A stretch of DNA of 11,937 nucleotides from Dunaliella salina (lineage: Eukaryota; Chlorophyta; Chlorophyceae; Chlamydomonadales; Dunaliellaceae), in the NCBI GenBank assembly GCA_002284615.2, contig MU069440.1:202137-214073 (forward strand), read 5' to 3'. Below are positions 1 through 6,625 of this stretch, piece after piece (the stretch's first letter is position 1; every line of letters begins with the position of its first letter). A program made the position numbers and the translations under genes. A model generated the notes under the pieces. That model was not told where the DNA came from. It saw only the letters and a program-made list of their open reading frames with translations, and made no database searches.

Positions 1-242
1 TGCGTGTTGAAATGAATCATGCAGGGGGGGCTGCAGCCCCCCTGCTCATGCATGCGAGGACAAAGGAGTTGTGTTGACCAGCAGTGCTAAGCAGATGCAG
101 CTCCCTACTTCCCTGCTTCGACCATTACACACGACAGCATGTCTCCATGAGAGCACAACATTTGCAACAATGTCTATACCACGTCATCGCCAACTCAAGG
201 CGGCAAGAATGCATTATTATCGATTAATTGAAATTGTTTATT
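1..242. other. Unassigned AT/GC-mixed flank
   Basis: No reading frame, RNA gene or LINE/SINE similarity is recognised here. The only structure noted is the G-run/C-run palindrome near the left edge, listed separately. Confidence 0.5.
21..45. repeat. GC-rich inverted repeat centred on CTGCAG
   Basis: A run of seven G and a run of six C flank the self-complementary hexamer CTGCAG, and the outer GCAG/CTGC also pair. The result is a near-perfect palindrome with one extra G in the left arm. It could extrude as a cruciform or hairpin. No function can be read from it. Confidence 0.75.
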
Positions 243-479
243 AACGTAATGTTCAGTATGGACAGAATGCTTCAGTGCAGTTCTCGCAACCTCGGCTGGG
301 CAAGAGGACCTGACCGAGCACCGGACAGCAGCTCCTGAACTAGCAGAAAATATGCTTTCATATAGCGCTTATCTAATGAGCTCAGGTGGGCTGGGTGGCT
401 CATTGAGCATTATTCTTTCAGTGTTGACCGACTGAACATATGGGGGCTACGCCCCCGAAGGGGGGCTCCGCCCAAAAAG
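243..479 (+). repeat. Repeat A, copy 1 (degenerate)
   Basis: This segment reappears about 313 bp downstream. Both copies share the start AACGTAATGTTCAG, the core ACAGCAGCTCCTGAA, the words GCAGAAAATATGCTTTCA and GTGTTGACCGACTGA, and a final block of GC hairpins followed by AAAAAG. Copy 1 has a 2-nt insertion near 284 relative to copy 2, which breaks the frame that is open in copy 2. A 12-nt block just after ATGCTTTCA is replaced without a length change. The family is not recognised. It may be the 3' end of an element whose coding strand is plus, because most differences outside the indel keep frame and the stop codon at the end is shared. Confidence 0.8.
442..473 (+). repeat. Twin GC hairpins ending repeat A copy 1
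   Basis: Two adjacent stem-loops are visible: GGGGGC/GCCCCC at 442-447 and 451-456 with loop TAC, then GGGC/GCCC at 463-466 and 470-473 with loop TCC. They lie just after the shared stop codon and just before AAAAAG. Their position at the end of both repeat A copies suggests they belong to the element's 3' end. Confidence 0.7.
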
Positions 480-555
480 TTGGGCCCTCAGAATGAACCC
501 CGACGTTCCTTCGGGACTAGGGTTTAATCACGTAACATTTTGGAACACCACGGTA
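480..555. other. Spacer between the two repeat A copies
   Basis: This sequence is not shared with the flank of copy 1. It contains a short inverted pair (AACCC near 496, GGGTT near 520). Nothing else is recognised. Confidence 0.4.
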
Positions 556-787
556 AACGTAATGTTCAGTATGGACGGAATGCTTTAGTGCAGTTCGTAA
601 CCTCGGCTGGGCAGGAGGACCTGACTGAGCACCAGACAGCAGCTCCTGAATCAGCAGAAAATATGCTTTCAGGTGGCACCAATCTTATGAGCTCAGGTGG
701 GATGGATGGCTCAAAGCTTTTTCTTTCAGTGTTGACCGACTGAACATATGGGGGCTCCGCGCCCGAAGGGGGGCTCCGCCCCAAAAA
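556..787 (+). repeat. Repeat A, copy 2 (open-frame copy)
   Basis: This is the second, better preserved copy of repeat A. A plus-strand frame is open through it and closes with a TGA at 741-743, the same stop as in copy 1. The translated end (LFLSVLTD) resembles no family I can name. The only available start for this frame is a non-ATG triplet at 540, so it is not called as a gene. The frame is more likely the C-terminal part of a larger protein or a coincidence. The copy ends at GC hairpins and AAAAAG and then runs directly into the 3' tail of a minus-strand LINE fragment. Confidence 0.75.
750..782 (+). repeat. GC hairpin block ending repeat A copy 2
   Basis: The second hairpin of the pair is perfect here: GGGGC at 770-774 pairs with GCCCC at 778-782 around loop TCC. 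The first hairpin is weakened by a CG substitution relative to copy 1. An A-rich stretch follows, as in copy 1. Confidence 0.65.
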
Positions 788-1036
788 GAAAAGTCCATGC
801 AAGCCAGAGACCATTGAAAAGTCATCAGAAAAGCAGCTAAACAGGTAAGCATCCCTTCTCCTCAGAGCACAAACACCCGCGTCTCTGCATGTCAAAAGGG
901 CATGAGCTTCGTCTTGAACCTTGTCACAAGGACAGCAATCGCAAAAGAGTTCCGAGAATCCCACGCCGCTGTCTCCACCTTCAGGGTGTGCGCCCCAAGT
1001 CTGAAACGGCTGACACTTCTCATGACATGTTGTGGC
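788..1036 (-). pseudogene. LINE zinc-knuckle relic fused to a LINE tail
   Basis: Read on the minus strand from 1036, the frame gives RSVSRFRLGAHTLKVETAAW, a basic stretch typical of sequence upstream of the CCHC knuckle in non-LTR retrotransposon proteins. A one-base shift around 935-945 then leads into CDCCPCDKVQDEAHALLTC, a C-x2-C...H-x4-C zinc-binding pattern. After about 40 more residues the coding sequence stops resembling the family. It joins directly to GGCTTGCATGGACTTTTC, the terminal tail seen on other LINE copies here. The C-terminal nuclease domain and 3' UTR are therefore missing, which points to an internal deletion. A minus frame at 566-964 that reads on into repeat A is an accidental fusion. 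The relic is non-functional. Confidence 0.75.
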
Positions 1037-2218
1037 AAATTCTAATGCAAGTGTCTTGGTAAAGGGGCAGGGGCACGCACATTGTGATCAAAAGACACTG
1101 CAAAAAAAGATTGGTAGGTTGCCAATTTACCAGAGGTGGATAACGAAGGCCTCAAAGAGGGGTACTTTTGAAACGTTCACTAAGCATGGGCCCCAAAGTT
1201 GGCTGTATCTAAACCTAGGTGCTATATGTAGCCCTGCTCATGAGCTATCCAATGCACCTGAAATTTATCCAATTTTGGGGCACCTGCCTAATCGGCCGTG
1301 GCGTGAACCCTAGGTTTCACCACCAAAACTCTATATCTGACCACCAACTGCATGACATTGGGTGATAACAAGCGATTTGGAGTCCTTGCGCAATAAAAAA
1401 TCCCAATGCAAAAAAAAGAGAGCGAAAAGACCCAGTGTTTGGTGAGGTACAAAATTTCAGTCATTTCCCTTTGAAAAGTTGCAGCATGAAGGGTGCCAAA
1501 AAGGTCATTTTTTGACCTCCTCCATTCCTATTTTTGAATATACAGGATGTTAGCAATGTATATTGGTGTTATAGATGAAAATTTTTGGGAGTGAAAAAAT
1601 GGTCCCAGGGTGGACTGTGGGGCATTTTAGGGTGATCTGAGGCCAGGAGAGTGATCTGGGGTCCTCCGATTTTCTTCATTTTTGGGGGAACAAAAGTTTT
1701 ATTGGTATTATAATAATTAGCACGGTGAGATATGAAAAATATTGGTGGGAAAGAACATTTTCAGCAATTTGGGCCCGTCGCCCACCTATGCCAATTTACT
1801 TCCTTTCAAAGAAAGTAAGTTACGTGTCTTGCGGGTTCACCCCCTCAACGCCTCTCCACACTGCACACAATCTGTGGTCATCGGTAAACTAATGAATAGA
1901 AGTAGGAGTGCCATGCTGTGCAGCTTGCACAGAGGAATCACAGCGCCGCAGGCCTTGAAATGCATCTAAAACTTGAGCAATCCAGCAGATGGCTTGCGTG
2001 AATGAATGTTCGCATCTGCTTTCCGTACGCTTCTCAATGTCTCTCTGTTAGACCTCAGCATGTTACATGAAAAGTCGTGACCCCCAGGTATATCTTGCAG
2101 ATTAGAATCGCTTCCATCTCTGGCCCTCGCATCCCTCTCTCCCATCCTTCTAAATGGCTCCATACTTGCCTGCCAGCCACATATCCAGTCTTTTCACATG
2201 TTTCTGCCATGAATCAAC
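1037..2218. other. Unassigned region, no gene seen
   Basis: Short frames exist on both strands (for example 1032-1313 and 1742-1969 plus, 1966-2163 minus), but none shows a motif, a domain or similarity to the retroelements around it. Several A- and T-runs are present. No RNA gene or duplicated element is recognised. Confidence 0.5.
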
Positions 2219-2992
2219 GATAAGAACGAAAAAGAAAGAAAAAAGGAAGAATAAAAGAAAAACTACGCAAGCGGTGAAAGCACTTCCCACACCAATTAAA
2301 GAAATGGAGACACATTAGCTCATAAAAAGCTGTGGGCCTCCCCTCCACCACGAGAAATGAGACAAGACATGCTAACGGAACCTCGTTAGAGAGGTCTCCC
2401 CGTTAGAGAGATCTGGAGGGTTACCAGAAGCACCTGGCTCTAGGAGCTTACTGTGGAGAGTACTCTTGTTTTGGATAGCGCAACGTGTGGAGACAAGTTT
2501 GTTGGCGTATTGAACAGAATGGGTATGAAGTTGTTGAGCAAGCTTTGTGGCATGTTGGTGATCCCTTCCTAGTTGTTTGAATTGCTTCAGGGTGTGCCCA
2601 GTAAGAAAAGCTCCACCTACACCCAGGAGAATAGGGTGAATTGTAACAGCTGTAGAATTAATCAGTTTACAAAGGTCTGCATGTTGCTGCTTAACCGCGT
2701 TCAACTGATGCTCTAGCCTTGCATCTCCACAGACCTTAATTTTTGTTAGGTGCACGTGGCAATCGTTTGCATGAAATTCATGGGGTTGCCTCAAGCGTTT
2801 AGATTGCGTGGTCCTCCGTGTGGATGTGCGCAAAGCGTGACGCGAATGGATAGGTTGCAAGGTTACAATAGGTTTAGCCCTCAGCCATAGAGTTTGGCTG
2901 TTAGCTTTCTCTAGGAAATTAAGTGAACACAGGTAAATTAGTCTAGCGAGTGCACAGGCAGGGGAGAAGGACACAAGACAAATTGCAAACAT
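2219..2992 (-). mobile_element. 5'-truncated LINE, subfamily II, with 3' tail
   Basis: This is the minus-strand 3' end of a non-LTR element. It holds the C-terminal coding relic, then a 3' UTR with the word GTGGTGGAGGGGA (about 2339-2351 on the plus strand). It ends in CGCTTGCGTAGTTTTTC followed by a pyrimidine run (A/G-rich on the plus strand, about 2222-2262). The same order of C-terminal box, GTGGTGGAGGGGA and tail recurs on the plus strand at 9976-10290, which fixes the subfamily. The 3' UTR holds a 17-bp tandem duplication whose units start CGTTAGAGAG on the plus strand at 2384 and 2401. Homology to the family is clear from about 2780 downward. The left part of the open frame (2780-2992) is uncertain. 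Confidence 0.75.
2372..2992 (-). pseudogene. C-terminal part of LINE polyprotein (subfamily II)
   Basis: A 206-codon open frame ends in the C-terminus of a LINE protein. In order it shows HVHLTKIKVC, the block PILLGVGGAF, TLKQFKQLG, HSVQYANKLVSTR and finally PGASGNPPDLSN. The last block is the N-P-P-D-P box found at the C-terminus of most copies in this window. In the minus-strand copy further right, the position matching T-K-I-K reads V-E-L-K, where E-x-K is the nuclease signature. The glutamate is therefore replaced by lysine here, which would inactivate a PD-(D/E)xK nuclease. The frame's ATG is probably accidental, since the true protein start would lie far upstream. RT, RNase H and zinc knuckle are absent. 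The copy is a 5'-truncated, probably dead remnant. Confidence 0.7.
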
Positions 2993-3325
2993 GCAGGACA
3001 GAAAAACTTGGCAGTATCTGCAGGTTTAAGCGAAAATGCAAACAACAAAGAAAAGCTCGAGCTCGAATGGATAGGAGAAACTGTTAGAACTGTTAGAAAC
3101 AGGCTTGGCATTATAAGGGGTGATCAAAATAGCATCTGGTCAACTTTTCTTCTCTGGAAGGTTACATGGGAAGAAGTACTTATACATATTTCTGTTGATT
3201 TTATTTCTATTGGTTTCACCACGCAAATTTTGTACTGTCAGTATAAAAAACAAAGGTATCCTGTTCTAATTCCAAGACTGACAGTTTACCACAACTATTT
3301 ATTATGGGAAGTGCTACCTTAACAC

Positions 3326-3681
3326 AAATCACTCCGTTACCTTGGAATGATGTTTGACAAACGTGTCAACTTACAGAATGCTGCTGAGGGAGCCCTCAAA
3401 CCTTGCCTGGCAAGCATGGCTCGTGTACGCACTTGCGCTCATCAACGCAAAATAACTCACAGTCTCCATGCTTGCCTATGCTTTTTAAGATATACGTCAT
3501 CCCGGCAGGCATATACGCTTGTCAGGTATGGGCAACACCTTGTCTCCAACAGATTGAAAAACATCAGAAATGGCTACTGCGCTTCCTGGGATCCATGCTT
3601 GGAGTCAGAACCTCCACTCCTTCCTGGAGTGACTTGAGAGAGTGTGGATAAGGCCTGTTTGATTTAATTGGTTCGGAGCCT
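3326..3681 (+). pseudogene. Reverse transcriptase C-terminal relic
   Basis: The first frame reads HKSLRYLGMMFDKRVNL and then EGALKPCLASMARV. A shift near 3450 moves to a second frame reading KIYVIPAGIYACQVWATP, EKHQKWLLRFLGSMLGV and TPSWSDLRECG. The run Y-L-G-M-x-F-D, an A-G-x-Y-A-x-Q-V-W-A block, the K-W-L-L segment and T-P-S-W...R-E-C-G are characteristic of the region just after the catalytic palm in many non-LTR reverse transcriptases. The catalytic YxDD box would lie upstream and is not seen. Sequence resembling F-N-W-F follows in a third frame near 3670-3680 before a deletion. There is also an in-frame TAA just upstream of HKSL. The plus frame at 3008-3322 is in register with the first block and may be its eroded upstream part, though its only start is TTG. 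Confidence 0.75.
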
Positions 3682-3689
3682 AAATAGTG

Positions 3690-3861
3690 GTACCAAACCC
3701 GCCCTGGTGCTATCTTTGTGCACGACAGACAAACTCACCTTGATCCTTCCAGGATCCCTCCTCAAGACAGGGATATACATCTTGTTGAGCTAAAATTCCA
3801 TCCCAACACAAACCCCTTTATCACACTAGAGCGTGCAGTGACTCAACATTCTCACACCATA
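3690..3861 (+). pseudogene. LINE ExK nuclease-like domain, broken by insertion
   Basis: The frame reads GAIFVHDRQTHLDPSRIPPQ, then HLVELKFHPNTNPFITLERA, and stops matching after HSHTI, where a foreign insertion begins. In the minus-strand copy the corresponding segment is preceded by R-P-D. Here the aspartate position reads glycine (P-G-A-I-F). The D...E-x-K spacing suggests a PD-(D/E)xK restriction-like endonuclease, as in early-branching LINEs, but this is inferred from pattern only. The domain follows the RT relic directly, so RNase H and the zinc knuckle have been deleted. Confidence 0.7.
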
Positions 3862-4104
3862 TCTTTTCTTTTTTTGCACATGATTCTGATATCAGATCCT
3901 GCTTACTTACGCTAACTTAGCCTTGTATAGCCCTTGTGTCAACTCAGAGCCTGCTTTCTTTCGTCATTTTAGCTTTGTACAGCCTTTGCTGGTTGCAGCA
4001 AACCCTCAAGCTGCTTGAATTTTTTTTTCTTCGAGCACATGTGTTTTTTATGTTCATTGCTCCAGTCCTAGGGGGGTCGCTACCTCCCGATGATGGACAA
4101 GTGT

Positions 4105-4169
<65 letters not shown>

Positions 4170-4173
4170 AGCA
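3862..4173 (+). mobile_element. Insertion with (AAC)n tail inside the LINE
   Basis: This segment separates codons that are adjacent in the minus-strand LINE copy (H-S-H-x-I and N-R-L). The flanks ACACCATA (3854-3861) and ACAACATA (4174-4181) form an 8-bp target-site duplication with one mismatch. The right end is a pure (AAC)n run preceded by GATGGACAAGTGTAACAAC. Such simple-repeat 3' ends are common on SINEs and 5'-truncated LINEs. The interior holds a diverged 52-bp tandem duplication (3898-3949 and 3950-4001) sharing words like CCTGCTT and TTAGCYTTGTAYAGCC. No A or B box and no coding frame were found, so whether it is a SINE or a LINE end is open. Confidence 0.6.
4105..4170 (+). repeat. 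(AAC)n microsatellite
   Basis: About 21 uninterrupted AAC units form the 3' tail of the inserted element. A minus-strand frame reading poly-cysteine through this repeat is an artefact. Confidence 0.95.
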
Positions 4174-4181
4174 ACAACATA

Positions 4182-4632
4182 AACCAGACTTAAAACCTGC
4201 AGCTCAATAAATCCAAACAAGAAGAACAAAGTGACTTTCACATCATTTTAATTGGTGTAGCCAGGTTATTCACAATGAGTATACAATCACACCCCTTATA
4301 ATCTGGGCCTGACCAAACAAAGAGCGAAATCACTAACAGCCAAGCTTAGGGATCATACCATCCAAATATTAACCATTATCAAAAACACTGTACACGCTCT
4401 TTGCTTTCAAGGGGCTTCTGGGAGGGGGTTTGCTGGGCATGCGGCGGCAGAGGACGGGAGAAGGAGAGTCTGGGCATCCAGAGACATGGCGAGCAACCCT
4501 CCAGATCCCCCATTAGATCTGTCCCTGGCTCTCTCCTAGGCTTGCTGTGTCTAGTGTAGGTTCTGAGGGCCTTCTGGTGAGGCCTCTAGCTTTCCAGTTA
4601 GAGGACCCTCTGTAACAACCTGATTTGGAAAA
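4182..4632 (+). pseudogene. C-terminus and 3' UTR of the plus-strand LINE
   Basis: The LINE resumes after the insertion with FHIILIGVA, degraded by frameshifts. HALCFQGASG follows, then a Gly/Arg-rich stretch and M-A-S-N-P-P-D-P near 4486-4510. The minus-strand copy has HALCFQGAFGRGFAG and S-N-P-P-D-P-H at the same place. The 3' UTR after the box matches the copy at 10563-10721 closely up to about 4612. Confidence 0.7.
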
Positions 4633-4796
4633 TGAAGCCGATGCCAATACATGTCCGCTGCTGCTGAGGCGTGCGTGGCGCAGGCCGGCAACACTGAAGT
4701 TAGTTCTTTGAATCCAGGTTTTGGGCCTTGCTGATGCGCTGACGGAATAAGCTGACAATTACCAGAGCCTTGCTGCACTGCTGACCGAGGCAAAGG

Positions 4797-4801
<5 letters not shown>

Positions 4802-4869
<68 letters not shown>
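4802..4869. repeat. (AG)n microsatellite
   Basis: About 34 AG units in an essentially uninterrupted run, with GA-rich flanks on both sides. Confidence 0.95.
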
Positions 4870-4871
<2 letters not shown>

Positions 4872-4933
4872 GTAAAATTCCTAACAAGATCACAGAGAGA
4901 CAGCAATTGTCCAGGAAACACTGAAATAGCACA

Positions 4934-4953
4934 TACCACCCGCGAGGGTGGTA
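4934..4953. repeat. Short perfect hairpin
   Basis: TACCACCC (4934-4941) pairs perfectly with GGGTGGTA (4946-4953) around a GCGA loop. It has no T-run and no gene context, so function is unknown. Confidence 0.6.
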
Positions 4954-5724
4954 CCCAATAATTACTCACCTAAGAAACAAGTCTGCTTCAAGCTATTTAT
5001 GATAACACCAGGACCATATCTTCAATATCAACCACACACTGGAATCTCAATGTATCTTGGCCACACACGCGGGAGCAAACCCAGGAAATCTCAGTTGAGG
5101 TGATCCAGGACAGAGTATCTTCTTAAAGGTCACGCGCGTGTCACAGTCAGCACGTTTGTGTCGTTTCTCAGCACGCAACAACCATCAAAATTATAAGCAA
5201 AGTAGTTGGGTATCGTTCATCCAGCAAATAGCAAGCGTGTCTCTTCACATTTTTTACTAGCTGACTTGGCCTTTGGTGTCAGCTTGGACGGGCTGGCATT
5301 CCTATCCTTAACCAACCATCATCATAGCCCGACTCAGAGACAAACTAAGCTGAATGGCACTGGTAGGGCTGGTGCCTTGTGTCTCATCGATTTCCAGCAA
5401 AGGTAAAAGTCCATATCTGCATGCAACTGCATAAGCATTCGCTGCAAACAACGGCTTGGTTGGTCTTACTTTTCTCAACAACATAAGGTGCAACAACATT
5501 CAAAGGTCTCCTATCTCAAATCAAACTGCCTGAGGCATGCACATAAGTAATCAAGTCTGCATATCTGTGCACTACGTTGTCTTTCATGCATGCAATGTTT
5601 AGACATGGCCCAAGGCCTCTTCAATATGCAAAGGGTATCAGTTCACCCTGGGGTGTGTGCATGCGTATCTGCTCAAGCAAGTCCTCATACACAGCGCTGT
5701 TGTTTCTCAAGTACGGTCGTTACA

Positions 5725-5803
5725 CCTTCCCTTCATGCATGCAGCGTTTTGCTTGCATAGACTTATCTTTTTCTTTTTTCTCTTTCTTTTTTCTTTTTCA
5801 GAA
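5725..5803 (+). mobile_element. LINE/SINE terminal tail fragment
   Basis: CCCTTCATGCATGCAGCG followed by TTTTGCTTGCATAGACTT and a long CT-rich run matches the terminal tail of the LINE copies at 5866-7705 and 10563-10721. Nothing to its left matches the rest of a LINE or the SINE head, so only the tail survives. It may be a severely 5'-truncated insertion or the displaced end of the LINE at 3250-4632. Confidence 0.65.
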
Positions 5804-5916
5804 CCTGCGCACGATTCTATAACTCACTCCTTCAATGCAACAGTCATCTCCTCCGCAGAGTTTTCCATAAAAAAAAAAAAGAAAAGGAAAGAAAAGAAAA
5901 GAAAAGTCTATGCAAG
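5752..5916. repeat. Inverted repeat of two facing LINE tails
   Basis: CTTGCATAGACTT (5752-5764) and AAGTCTATGCAAG (5904-5916) are perfect inverted copies. They are the terminal tails of a plus-strand fragment and of the minus-strand LINE, facing each other across a CT-rich and an A/G-rich run. Confidence 0.8.
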
Positions 5917-5989
5917 CCAAAAGCCGCGCGCATTAGGGGAAGAACCCCTAGAAAAAGTTAGAGGCCTCACCAGTGGGCCCTCTACCTAA

Positions 5990-6406
5990 ACTGGACAAAA
6001 CTAGCCTAGGAGAGAGTGAGAGAGAAAACTTATGGGGATCCGGAGGATTGCTTGCCCTTGTCATGCCCCTGAGCGCTCGGACTCTCCTTCTTCCATCCTC
6101 AGCCGCCTCCGTGCGCCCAGCAAAACCCCTCCCAAATGCCCCCTGAAAGCAAAGTGCATGTCTAGTGTTAAGGATGGTGGATAATCTTTGGATGGCATGG
6201 TCCCTAAGCTGGGATGCTAGCGATTTAGCTTTTTGTTTGGTCAGGCCCAGATGTATAAGAGGTGTAATTGTATAATCATTGTAAATCGTGCCACCCACAC
6301 CAATGAAGATGATGTGCAAAGTCACTTTGTTAGTCCTGCTTGGGTTTCTTAAGCTGCGTGTTCAAAGTCTGTTTATGATGTGGGAATGTTGAGCCTACAC
6401 GCGTTC
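5990..6406 (-). pseudogene. C-terminus of the minus-strand LINE protein
   Basis: Downstream of the SINE the same reading frame continues: TLERV, a TAG, AQHSHIINRL, a TGA, then LRNPSRTNKVTLHIIFIGVG, NDYTITPLIHLGLTKQKAKS, HAIQRLSTILNTRHALCFQG and, after a Gly/Arg-rich stretch, M-T-R-A-S-N-P-P-D-P-H. Only the two stops interrupt it. The V-T-L-H-I-I-F-I-G-V-G strand may be a core strand of the nuclease fold or a separate C-terminal domain. The N-P-P-D-P box is shared with copies at about 2410, 4495, 7750, 9750 and 10145. The exact stop is unclear because the frame runs into the 3' UTR. Confidence 0.75.
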
Positions 6407-6625
6407 TAAAGTAATGAAAGAAAGAAAAGAAAGATTTACGCTTGCCCTTAGGCTGCATGCATTAAGGAAAGAGCTTGCAGACTCCCACCGGCAGGACTCC
6501 GAGAAGGTACCAAATTCCGCCCTGGCCAAACAAGGACTCGATCCGGGGACCCCCTCCTTGCCTAACACCTTCCTTGCCTTATGACCAGGGTGCCTAACAT
6601 GAGGCCGGTTGAGCTACAAAGTGAC
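6407..6625 (-). repeat. Target-site duplication flanking the SINE
   Basis: TAAAGTAAT (6407-6415) and CAAAGTGAC (6617-6625) bracket the SINE and differ at three positions, all transitions. Removing the SINE plus one copy restores the LINE codons V-T-L-E-R, as in the plus-strand copy (I-T-L-E-R), so the duplication is genuine rather than chance similarity. Confidence 0.7.
6416..6616 (-). mobile_element. tRNA-derived SINE, copy 1
   Basis: Read on the minus strand, the element opens with TAGCTCAACCGG, an exact match to the polymerase III A-box consensus. It carries GGATCGAGTCC (6534-6544 on plus) as a B box with one mismatch. A ~45-nt body follows, then the tail CTTTCCTTAATGCATGCAGC and GCAAGCGTAAATCTTTC plus a pyrimidine run. 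The A-to-B spacing (about 60 nt) is long for a tRNA, and part of it is a short duplication built on CCTTGCC. The head is thus tRNA-related but not a functional tRNA. The tail matches the LINE 3' tails in this window. The copy sits inside a LINE reading frame. Confidence 0.75.

Larger units (their letters stand above)
3250..4632 (+). mobile_element. Decayed LINE copy with internal deletion and nested insertion
   Basis: This plus-strand non-LTR element is seen in four pieces: RT C-terminal region (to about 3681), a deletion junction near 3681-3695, the ExK nuclease-like region (to 3861), then after the insertion at 3862-4173 the C-terminus with the N-P-P-D-P box (about 4495-4510) and 3' UTR. 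The UTR words GGCTCTCTCCTAGGCT and TTCTGAGGGCCTTCTG recur in the copy at 10563-10721. The terminal GGCTTGCGTAGAC tail is not found at its end. Similarity to the copy at 9571-9940 continues weakly to about 4632. The left boundary is soft: family-like sequence starts somewhere between 3250 and 3330. Confidence 0.75.
4633..5724. other. Unassigned region around an AG microsatellite
   Basis: No gene is recognised. Short frames on both strands lack motifs, and minus frames through the AG run give Leu-Ser repeats that are artefacts. A small perfect hairpin lies at 4934-4953. The stretch 4672-4720 has weak tRNA-promoter-like words but no convincing fold. Confidence 0.5.

Noticed and set aside
566..964. 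132-codon minus frame as a single gene
   Set aside because: Only its first part is a LINE zinc-knuckle relic. The rest is antisense to repeat A and its GC hairpins.
3008..3322. 104-codon plus frame as a separate gene
   Set aside because: It starts at TTG, has no motif, and is in register with the RT relic downstream, so at best it is an eroded upstream part of that relic.
3944..4180. Minus-strand frame reading poly-cysteine
   Set aside because: It is a translation of the (AAC)n microsatellite and has no other support.
4672..4720. Possible tRNA or SINE head: TGGCGCAGGCCGG resembles an A box and TTTGAATCC resembles part of a B box
   Set aside because: The B box needs a 3-nt insertion, no cloverleaf or shared SINE body or tail is seen, and the match is within chance.
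4700..4969. Minus-strand frame with Leu-Ser repeats
   Set aside because: It is a translation of the (AG)n run.
6530..6616. A functional tRNA gene at the SINE head
   Set aside because: The A-to-B box spacing is too long, the T-arm pairs poorly, no acceptor stem is seen, and the unit has a LINE-like tail and a target-site duplication.
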